13,138 nucleotides of DNA from an uncultured Odoribacter sp. (GTDB taxonomy: Bacteria > Bacteroidota > Bacteroidia > Bacteroidales > Marinifilaceae): contig CAKVCR010000046.1 in NCBI GenBank assembly GCA_934725835.1, positions 1-13,138 of the forward strand. The letters run 5' to 3'. Position numbers and translations under genes: made by a program. Of the stretch, positions 1 through 5,443 are shown one piece after another. The notes under the pieces are model-generated. The model worked only from the letters and a program-made list of their open reading frames with translations. It ran no database searches and was not told the origin of the DNA. Positions within the stretch are counted from its first letter, which is position 1. Each line of letters begins with the position of its first letter.

Positions 1-447
1 GTTGTAGAGAAGGATGTGCAAAAATTGTTGTATACTCCGATTGTTTATATCGTGAAATTGACAATCAACGGAACTGCTTATGAAGCTGTTATGCGTGAAA
101 TTCAATTCCATCCGGTTAGCGATCGTGTATTGCACATGGATTTCTATCAGATTGCTGAAGACAAACCTGTAGTAATGGAAGTTCCTGTTAAATTGCATGG
201 ATTTGCAGAGGGTGTTCAGGCCGGTGGTAAATTATCATTGGTTGTAAGAAAACTGAAAGTAAGGGCTATTCCTGCAAACTTACCGGGAGAAATTGACATT
301 GATGTTACAAACTTAGGTTTAGGTAAATCAGTGAAGGTTAAAGATTTGTCGTTTGATAACTTTGAGATTGTAAATGCTAAAGAGGTAGTTATTGCACAGA
401 TTAAGTTGACTCGTGCTGCTCGTGCTGCTGCTCAGGAAGCAAAATAA
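1..447 (+). CDS. rplY: 50S ribosomal protein L25/Ctc family, 5' end outside window
   Basis: Bacterial L25 of the long (Ctc/TL5) type, which binds 5S rRNA in the central protuberance of the large subunit. The frame is open from base 1 (it reads VVEKDVQKLLY), so the start lies upstream. A GTG at 16 is internal, not a real start. The 148 visible residues include the family motif MREIQFHPVSDRVLHMDFYQ and the C-terminal beta domain (KPVVMEVPVKLHG, AGGKLSLVVRKLKV, IDVTNLGLGKSVKV), ending in an Ala/Arg-rich tail (LTRAARAAAQEAK) typical of Bacteroidales L25. About 45-50 N-terminal residues are probably missing compared with the usual length of about 195. pth starts 10 bases after the stop, so this is probably the upstream part of one operon. 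Identification is secure; only the start is unknown. Confidence 0.95.
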   Translation, partial: VVEKDVQKLLYTPIVYIVKLTINGTAYEAVMREIQFHPVSDRVLHMDFYQIAEDKPVVMEVPVKLHGFAEGVQAGGKLSLVVRKLKVRAIPANLPGEIDIDVTNLGLGKSVKVKDLSFDNFEIVNAKEVVIAQIKLTRAARAAAQEAK

Positions 448-457
448 TTGAGAATTT

Positions 458-1024
458 ATGAAGTATCTTATTGTAGGGCTGGGTAATATCGGTCCGGAAT
501 ATCAGGATACGCGACATAATATCGGATTTAGTGTGTTGGACGCCTTTGCAAAGGCGTCCAATGCTGTTTTTGAAGATAAGCGTTATGGAGCTGTATGTGA
601 GGTGAAAGTCAAGGGACGAACGTTGGTTCTATTGAAACCCAATACGTATATGAACTTGAGTGGTAAAGCTGTCAGTTATTGGATGCAGAAGGAAAAAATA
701 GCTTTGGAGGATTTGTTGGTGATTGTAGATGATTTGGCTTTGCCATTTGGTACTCTTCGTTTGCGTGGACAGGGAAGTGATGGAGGACATAATGGTTTGA
801 AAAATATCAATGCACTCTTGAATACGACTGGATATGCCCGTCTGCGTTACGGTATAGGGAATGATTTTTTGAAGGGACAACAAGTGGATTATGTTTTAGG
901 GTCCTGGGATGAAAAGGAACAGGAAGCATTGCCAGATTTGTTGAAAAAGGGAGGGAATATCATTACAAGTTTCGTTTTGCAGGGAATTGCAAGGACGATG
1001 AATACTTATAATACTAAAAAGTAA
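458..1024 (+). CDS. pth: Peptidyl-tRNA hydrolase
   Basis: Cleaves the ester bond of peptidyl-tRNAs that drop off ribosomes, recycling tRNA in the cytoplasm. The protein has 188 residues, normal for bacterial Pth1. All active-site positions are readable: N10 and H20 in GLGNIGPEYQDTRHNIGF (H20 is the catalytic base), N66 in KPNTYMNLSG, D91 in IVDDLALP, and N112 in GGHNGLK. These match E. coli N10, H20, N68, D93 and N114 with a constant 2-residue shift in the later part. The ATG at 458 gives the canonical MKYLIVGLGN start. The gene sits 10 bases after rplY and 12 before the S4-domain gene, an arrangement that suggests co-transcription. Codons 27-35 (LDAFAKASN) are written in a perfect 26-bp palindrome, described separately. 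Confidence 0.97.
   Translation: MKYLIVGLGNIGPEYQDTRHNIGFSVLDAFAKASNAVFEDKRYGAVCEVKVKGRTLVLLKPNTYMNLSGKAVSYWMQKEKIALEDLLVIVDDLALPFGTLRLRGQGSDGGHNGLKNINALLNTTGYARLRYGIGNDFLKGQQVDYVLGSWDEKEQEALPDLLKKGGNIITSFVLQGIARTMNTYNTKK
536..561. repeat. Perfect 26-bp palindrome inside pth
   Basis: Each 13-base half reads TTGGACGCCTTTG on its own strand, with the centre at 548/549 (core TTTGCAAA). There are no mismatches, and the next outer pair (G535/T562) breaks the symmetry. As RNA it could fold into a stem of about 11 bp with a TGCA loop. It lies wholly inside pth codons 27-35 and is richer in G+C than the flanking sequence. No nearby T-run follows it, so it does not look like an ordinary intrinsic terminator. 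Confidence 0.9.
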
Positions 1025-1036
1025 TAAGCAGGAGAT

Positions 1037-1432
1037 ATGGCGGAAGAAAAGGTGAGAATCGATAAGTGGCTTTGGGCTGTCAGAATTTTTAAGACACGTT
1101 CTTTGGCTGCAGAGGAGTGTACTAAGGGACATGTATCCATTGGAGATGTGCATGCGAAGCCTTCTCGAGAATTGAAGGGAGGGGAAATTGTAAAAGTAAG
1201 AGTTCCGCCGATAGAAAGACATTATTTAGTGAAGCAACTTACGGTGAAGCGGATGTCTGCTCAGTTGGCTGTTGATTTCGTTGAAGATGTAACTCCTCCC
1301 GAGACATTAGCACTTCTAAATGCTGTGAAGGCCTATGGTTTTGAGTATCGTCCTCGAGGTTTGGGACGTCCGACCAAGAAAGACCGTCGGATGATAGATC
1401 GCCTCAAAGCAGGTGATGATGAGGACTTTTAA
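1037..1432 (+). CDS. hslR: S4-domain RNA-binding protein, Hsp15 family
   Basis: A 131-residue RNA-binding protein. Residues 5-55 form an S4 fold (VRIDKWLWAVRIFKTRSLAAEEC, then GHVSIGDVHAKPSRELKGGEIVKVR), the signature of Hsp15. In E. coli this family binds free 50S subunits that carry stalled nascent chains and takes part in ribosome rescue. The C-terminus is basic (RPRGLGRPTKKDRRMIDRLK, about 105-124), as in the family, followed by a short acidic end. The gene follows pth by 12 bases, which fits a shared role: both handle peptidyl-tRNA left by failed translation. The family call is firm; the same function as E. coli HslR is inferred, and the gene symbol is given on that basis. Confidence 0.85.
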   Translation: MAEEKVRIDKWLWAVRIFKTRSLAAEECTKGHVSIGDVHAKPSRELKGGEIVKVRVPPIERHYLVKQLTVKRMSAQLAVDFVEDVTPPETLALLNAVKAYGFEYRPRGLGRPTKKDRRMIDRLKAGDDEDF

Positions 1433-1456
1433 TTTTTTTATTTAAAAACAACTATT

Positions 1457-2008
1457 GTGTTAATTGCGCGCGCCAAAAAAAAGAGTAATATTGCCGAATA
1501 TATCTTGTATATGTGGCAGATAGAGGATATGTTGCGAGCATTGAATCTGGATATGGAACAGGTAGACAAGCATATTGTTTCCAGATTCCAAGTTGATGAA
1601 CATATATCACATGAAATTCATGATTGGTATGATAATTTAATTGCTATCATGAAAAAGGAAAAAGTAGAAGCAAAAGGTCACATTCAGGCATTAAAGAATA
1701 CAGTGGATGAGTTGACTGAATTGCACTTTTTTTTGTTACATAAAGCACATGACCAACGTTATCAACAATTGGTGACAATGGCAGCCGGTAATTTAGTGGA
1801 GTTTCGGCGCAAAGCAGAAGCAGGTAATGAGATTTCAGATGTAGAATTGGCAATGAATGGACTATACGGAAATCTGTTGCTTCGGTTGCAAAAGAAGGAG
1901 ATAAATCCGGATACATCAGCTGCAATGGAAACATTTGGAAAAATGATTGCATATTTGGCTGCCCGGTACAAGCAGATGGAGGAAGAGGAGAAAATAGGTT
2001 TTGAGTAA
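1457..2008 (+). CDS. DUF4924-like conserved hypothetical protein
   Basis: A 183-residue, mostly helical, soluble protein with no signal peptide or membrane segment. The start region (MLIARAKKKSNIAEYILYMWQIEDMLRA) matches what I recall of the Bacteroidota-restricted DUF4924 family, which favours the GTG at 1457. The middle has HEIHDWYDNLIAIMKKEKVEAKGH, and the C-terminus is charged and probably helical (AARYKQMEEEEKIGFE). No catalytic motif is evident and the function is unknown. The gene lies 24 bases after the Hsp15-type gene and 18 before the next, so it probably belongs to the rplY-pth operon. An A8 run (1475-1482) just after the start is in frame. Family name is from memory of sequence resemblance, not a search. 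Confidence 0.8.
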   Translation: MLIARAKKKSNIAEYILYMWQIEDMLRALNLDMEQVDKHIVSRFQVDEHISHEIHDWYDNLIAIMKKEKVEAKGHIQALKNTVDELTELHFFLLHKAHDQRYQQLVTMAAGNLVEFRRKAEAGNEISDVELAMNGLYGNLLLRLQKKEINPDTSAAMETFGKMIAYLAARYKQMEEEEKIGFE

Positions 2009-2026
2009 GTTATAAACTATTATTTT

Positions 2027-3070
2027 ATGAGGTCGATTTTTATCTTAGTGTGCCTATTGGCAGTATTTACACAGTTGAGTGCGCAGGAGTGTCAAAAGGA
2101 GTATGAAAAGAGTTTTCCTAAAGAGGGTATAGAAGAAGTTGTGTTGACGAATAATTATGGAAAAATAGAGATTGTACAAACAGAAGAAAATGATATTCAC
2201 GTTTATGTCTGCATGAAAGTGAATGCAAAATCTGCGATGAAAGCAGATGAAACGCTGGATTTAATTCAGATATTAGAAACGCGAACCGGGAATTATCTTG
2301 ATTTGAAGACCTCGTACGGTAAAGATATGGTATTTAAGCAATTTATGTCAGGAATTGCTATTAAGGTCGATTATAGGGTATCCTTGCCTAAAGGTGTAAA
2401 ATTGCGTATTATTAATTCTAATGGTGCCGTTTTTTTAGGGAATTTTGAAGGAGTATTGAATGTTGATGTCCAAAATGGTGATTTTAAAGCAGCTACCTTG
2501 AAGGGAGGGGAATTTTACATAAAGCAGTCTAAAGGTAATTTTAATGTGGAAAAGGTTGGAACAATGATGGGTGATTTTAAAAATTGTTCTATTATCTTGG
2601 GTGACGGAGGTGATGTTCGTTTGACAACTAATTCTTGCTCTGGAGATTTTGCGTCTGTTGATAAATTGAACATCCGTTCTTCCGGAGGAACCATTAAGCT
2701 GGGAGATGTTGAAGAATTGACTGGAAGTTCTTCCTTTACAAAATATGAAATGCAGGATTTAGCTAATTTCCTTGATATGGAAATGAAAATGGGAGAGATG
2801 AACATTCGAAATGTACAGCCATTATTTACAGAACTCCGTTTGAAAGGTTCTTTTACAAAAGTGGGTTTGTCTCTCGCTAAAGATGCAGGCTATCAATTGG
2901 AAGTGAAGCATAATAAATCGGTGAAAATCAATTTGCCCCAAGGGTTGGAACTTGACGAGCGTCCAACATCGGAGCGTAATATAACGATAGGGAGTAAGTT
3001 TATAGGTAATGAAAAGTATAAAGGCAAGGTTTTTCTAGAATTGTCGAATGGTAGTCTTTTCATTCAATAG
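2027..3070 (+). CDS. Secreted DUF4097/adhesin-like beta protein
   Basis: A 347-residue exported protein of unknown function. Residues 1-19 (MRSIFILVCLLAVFTQLSA) are a clear signal peptide, with probable cleavage before QECQKEY. There is no lipobox, so it is expected to be periplasmic or surface-exposed and not a lipoprotein. The mature part is built of short beta-rich, Gly/Asn-containing repeats (LRIINSNGAVFLGNFEGVLNV, VQNGDFKAATLKGGEF, IRSSGGTIKLGDVEEL), the style of a right-handed beta-solenoid as in DUF4097 or GIN-type head-domain proteins. The ATG at 2027 is 18 bases after the previous stop. It is the last gene before the terminator at 3078, so it is probably the tail of the rplY operon. 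An exported protein in a translation operon is unexpected. The fold call is an inference. Confidence 0.75.
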   Translation: MRSIFILVCLLAVFTQLSAQECQKEYEKSFPKEGIEEVVLTNNYGKIEIVQTEENDIHVYVCMKVNAKSAMKADETLDLIQILETRTGNYLDLKTSYGKDMVFKQFMSGIAIKVDYRVSLPKGVKLRIINSNGAVFLGNFEGVLNVDVQNGDFKAATLKGGEFYIKQSKGNFNVEKVGTMMGDFKNCSIILGDGGDVRLTTNSCSGDFASVDKLNIRSSGGTIKLGDVEELTGSSSFTKYEMQDLANFLDMEMKMGEMNIRNVQPLFTELRLKGSFTKVGLSLAKDAGYQLEVKHNKSVKINLPQGLELDERPTSERNITIGSKFIGNEKYKGKVFLELSNGSLFIQ

Positions 3071-3077
3071 TATGTAT

Positions 3078-3111
3078 AAAACCGGGGAGCTTGAAACTCC
3101 CCAGTTTTTTT
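3078..3111. terminator. Bidirectional intrinsic terminator between the 2027-3070 gene and obgE
   Basis: The core stem is GGGGAG (3084-3089) with CTCCCC (3097-3102) around the loop CTTGAAA. Beyond one C/A mismatch the arms extend through an A-run at 3078-3081 and a T-run at 3105-3111. The A/T runs on both sides let it work on both strands. The obgE stop codon (3110-3112) lies in the T-run, so the hairpin begins right at the end of that gene. Confidence 0.85.
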
Positions 3112-4102
3112 ATTCTTCATTTAGTACTTTCCAAAGGACGTCCTTTAATTCTGTTATGCCAGTCCCTGCGACAGAAGATATGAATACATACGGAATTTCA
3201 GGTAAATCGTTTTCCATTTCAGCCATCAGTTCTTTGTCTGCATAGTCACATTTGGAAATAGCCAAAACTCTTTTTTTATCCAATAATTCCGGATTATATT
3301 GTTTTAATTCATTGAGCAGGATATCATATTCTTGATGAATATTCTCACTATCTGCTGGCACTAAAAAGAGAAGTACAGAGTTGCGCTCAATATGCCGCAA
3401 AAATCGTATCCCTAATCCTTTGCCTTGGCTGGCTCCTTCTATGATTCCTGGAATATCAGCCATGACGAATGAGCGTCCATCACGGTAGTTTACAATGCCC
3501 AAATTGGGAACAAGTGTTGTAAATGGATAATTGGCTATTTCTGGTTTTGCAGCAGAAACAACAGACAATAGGGTTGATTTCCCTGCATTGGGGAAACCTA
3601 CTAAACCAACATCTGCCAATACCTTCAATTCAAGGATAACAGTACGTTCAACACGAGGTTCGCCAGGTTGTGCAAAGCGAGGTGTTTGGTTGGTTGGAGA
3701 TTTAAAATTCCAGTTTCCCAATCCTCCACGTCCGCCTTTGACAAGAATAAAGGTTTCTCCATCTGCAGTGATTTCGCAGATGGTTTCTCCTGTTTCAGCA
3801 TCTCGTGCAACAGTGCCTAATGGAACTTCAATAGTAACATCCTCTCCATCAGCACCTGTGCTTCGATTCTCGCTGCCGTTACCTCCGTCTCCGGCAAATA
3901 CGTGCCGTTGATATTTTAGGTGTATTAATGTCCAATAATTTCGGTTTCCACGGATAATAACATGTCCGCCACGTCCTCCGTCTCCTCCATCTGGTCCTCC
4001 TTTCATTGTACGTTTGTCACGATGAAGGTGTGCTGATCCGCGCCCTCCTGCGCCACTGCGACAGAACGTTTTTACATAATCAACAAAATTCGTAGAAGCC
4101 AT
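3110..4102 (-). CDS. obgE: Obg-family GTPase
   Basis: Essential ribosome-associated GTPase that acts in 50S assembly and stress control. The 330 residues hold the Gly-rich Obg fold (about 1-160: RSGAGGRGSAHLHRDK, GGPDGGDGGRGG, GGRGGLGNWNF, QPGEP) and then the G domain: G1 GFPNAGKST (169-177), G2 around YPFTT, G3 DIPG (216-219), G4 SKCD (283-286), G5 SSVAG (309-313). G4 has Ser in place of the usual Asn of NKxD; Bacteroides homologues I recall have Thr there, so this appears to be a group trait. There is no C-terminal OCT extension. The ATG at 4102 gives MASTNFVDYVKTFCRSG, which fits the family. It lies 43 bases downstream of hpt on the same strand and is probably co-transcribed. Confidence 0.96.
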   Translation of the reverse strand: MASTNFVDYVKTFCRSGAGGRGSAHLHRDKRTMKGGPDGGDGGRGGHVIIRGNRNYWTLIHLKYQRHVFAGDGGNGSENRSTGADGEDVTIEVPLGTVARDAETGETICEITADGETFILVKGGRGGLGNWNFKSPTNQTPRFAQPGEPRVERTVILELKVLADVGLVGFPNAGKSTLLSVVSAAKPEIANYPFTTLVPNLGIVNYRDGRSFVMADIPGIIEGASQGKGLGIRFLRHIERNSVLLFLVPADSENIHQEYDILLNELKQYNPELLDKKRVLAISKCDYADKELMAEMENDLPEIPYVFISSVAGTGITELKDVLWKVLNEE

Positions 4103-4145
4103 AATTTTATTTAGTTTATTATTATTTATATAGAGTATTGAACGA

Positions 4146-4685
4146 TTACGAGTTCAGTATATAAAGGTCTGGGAAATTGCGACCTAAGCCTTCGTAATCA
4201 AGTCCTCGTCCGACAATAAAATCATTTTCAAGAGTAATACCGATGTAGTCGATGGGCACTTTAAATACAGCAGCTTTGGGTTTGTAGAAAAGTGTTGCGA
4301 CAACGATTTTTCGTGGATTTTTACTATGTAGATATTCTAGTAAATGTGTCATCGAACGTCCGGAATCAATAATGTCCTCTAAGATGACGATTGTACGCCC
4401 TTGTATATCCTCCTTTAGTCCAATTAATTCTTTCACTTCGCCTGTAGAATTTGTACCACTGTAAGATGCTACTTTTATAAAGCTGATTTGAGTGCCTGGT
4501 ATGGTAATCTGCTTTATAAGGTCGGACGTGAACATAAAAGAACCATTCAAGATGCTTAAAAACAATGGAGCTTCGCCATCTAAGTCTTTATTCATGCTAA
4601 CTGCCATATTGCTAATCGCTAAGTCAATTTTTTCAGCTTCAATTAAAGGACGAAATTCTTTGTCTAATAAAGTTATATTTTTCAT
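4146..4685 (-). CDS. hpt: Hypoxanthine(-guanine) phosphoribosyltransferase
   Basis: Purine salvage enzyme that joins hypoxanthine or guanine to PRPP to give IMP or GMP in the cytoplasm. The 179-residue length is typical. The PRPP-binding motif ILEDIIDSGRSM is at 101-112 with the E103-D104 pair and D107. LNGSFMF (47-53) is the pyrophosphate-binding loop, and the C-terminal purine-binding strand FIVGRGLDYEGLGRN (156-170) holds D163. The ATG at 4685 gives MKNITLLDKEF, a usual start. It is transcribed toward obgE and divergent from purE. In Bacteroidales genomes I recall adk near this pair; here adk is absent from the gap. Whether guanine, xanthine or both are used besides hypoxanthine cannot be read from sequence. 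Confidence 0.95.
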   Translation of the reverse strand: MKNITLLDKEFRPLIEAEKIDLAISNMAVSMNKDLDGEAPLFLSILNGSFMFTSDLIKQITIPGTQISFIKVASYSGTNSTGEVKELIGLKEDIQGRTIVILEDIIDSGRSMTHLLEYLHSKNPRKIVVATLFYKPKAAVFKVPIDYIGITLENDFIVGRGLDYEGLGRNFPDLYILNS

Positions 4686-4716
4686 TGTCGTAGAGACTTT
4701 GTTTTTAATTATAAGA

Positions 4717-4724
4717 CAAAAGTA
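4717..4724 (-). promoter_or_regulatory. Candidate -7 box for hpt-obgE
   Basis: On the - strand this reads TACTTTTG, a full match to the Bacteroidota -7 element TAnnTTTG, 31 bases upstream of the hpt ATG. I see no TTTG at the expected 19-21 base spacing, so the -33 part is weak. The same octamer precedes rpmH and galK. Confidence 0.45.
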
Positions 4725-4766
4725 ATATTTTTAGCAGATATATGGGGTGTAAAGCGGGATTATATT

Positions 4767-4774
4767 TATTTTTG
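4767..4774 (+). promoter_or_regulatory. Candidate -7 box for purE
   Basis: TATTTTTG matches TAnnTTTG exactly and lies 45 bases before the purE ATG, giving a leader of roughly 40 bases. The expected -33 position holds TGGG-like sequence and not TTTG, so only the -7 half is convincing. It faces away from the hpt box at 4717-4724, with 42 bases between them. Confidence 0.4.
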
Positions 4775-4819
4775 TACCATATATGAGAACATAAATAGAA
4801 TGACTAAAAATAACAATCA

Positions 4820-5326
4820 ATGAATCCAAGAGTAAGTATTATTATGGGAAGCACTTCTGATTTGCCTGTAATGGAAAAGGCTGCAAAAGTGTTGAATGAT
4901 ATGGGTATACCTTTTGAAATGAATGCCTTGTCTGCTCATCGAACTCCTGCCGAAGTGGAGGACTTTGCAAAAAATGCTGCTGGTCGCGGTATTGAAGTTA
5001 TTATTGCAGGAGCAGGAATGGCTGCGCATTTGCCGGGTGTTATTGCTGCGATGACACCAGTGCCTGTTATTGGGGTGCCAATTAATTCTTCGTTGAGTGG
5101 AATGGATGCTTTGCTTGCTATCGCTCAAATGCCTCCTGGCATTCCTGTAGCCACTGTCGCTATTAATGGCGCGATGAATGCTGGAATTTTGGCTGTGCAG
5201 ATTTTGGCTATTGGTGATGATACATTGAAAGTTAAAATGGTTGATTTTAAAGAATCTCTGAAGAAGAAAATTGTTGATGCTAATAGAGATTTAGCTCAGG
5301 TGAAATACGATTTTAAAACTAATTGA
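4820..5326 (+). CDS. purE: N5-carboxyaminoimidazole ribonucleotide mutase
   Basis: De novo purine enzyme, class I PurE. It moves the carboxyl group of N5-CAIR (made by PurK) to C4 to form CAIR. The 168 residues contain the phosphate-binding GSTSD (10-14), the catalytic loop SAHRTP with H40 (equivalent to E. coli H45), AGMAAHLPGV (65-74) and the class I signature SLSGMDALLAIAQMPPGIPV (91-110). The C-terminal helix (KESLKKKIVDANRDL) is normal. The ATG at 4820 gives MNPRVSIIMGSTSD, as in the family. No purK is seen here. The gene is monocistronic, with a terminator 20 bases after the stop, and is divergent from the salvage gene hpt. Confidence 0.97.
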   Translation: MNPRVSIIMGSTSDLPVMEKAAKVLNDMGIPFEMNALSAHRTPAEVEDFAKNAAGRGIEVIIAGAGMAAHLPGVIAAMTPVPVIGVPINSSLSGMDALLAIAQMPPGIPVATVAINGAMNAGILAVQILAIGDDTLKVKMVDFKESLKKKIVDANRDLAQVKYDFKTN

Positions 5327-5346
5327 ATCGAACCTGTTTAAATAAG

Positions 5347-5381
5347 CTCCGGAAGTGTGTTGCTACTTCCGGAGATTTTTT
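5347..5381 (+). terminator. Strong intrinsic terminator after purE
   Basis: Perfect 10-bp stem CTCCGGAAGT (5347-5356) with ACTTCCGGAG (5365-5374), loop GTGTTGCT, then ATTTTTT. It separates purE from the following gene, which must therefore have its own promoter within 5382-5443, where I find only poor matches to the Bacteroidota consensus. Confidence 0.92.
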
Positions 5382-5443
5382 ATTGATGTCCTTGTGGGTT
5401 GTTTTGCTCGTTTGTCTGCTTGCTGTTTTTCTTTGTGCTAGTG

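Noticed and set aside
16..18. GTG at 16 as start of L25
   Set aside because: The frame is open to base 1 and the N-terminal part of the L25 domain is missing, so the true start is outside the window.
896..1222. Reverse-strand ORF opposite pth and the S4 gene (and similar antisense ORFs at 629-883, 1647-1952, 2515-2805, 10788-11159)
   Set aside because: They overlap well-identified genes in other frames, show no recognisable domain, and have unusual composition typical of shadow ORFs.
1475..1482. A8 run near the start of the DUF4924-like gene as a frameshift or phase-variation site
   Set aside because: The frame is intact through it, the run is short, and similar A/T runs are common in this AT-rich sequence.
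3128..3143. 14-bp palindrome AAAGGACGTCCTTT near the obgE 3' end
   Set aside because: A palindrome of this length is expected about once by chance in 13 kb, and it lies within coding sequence without other signals.
5399..5443. Upstream TTG start for the HhH protein, adding 15 residues
   Set aside because: The extra residues would put a second hydrophobic stretch before a good signal peptide; the ATG at 5444 or 5450 is the more natural start.
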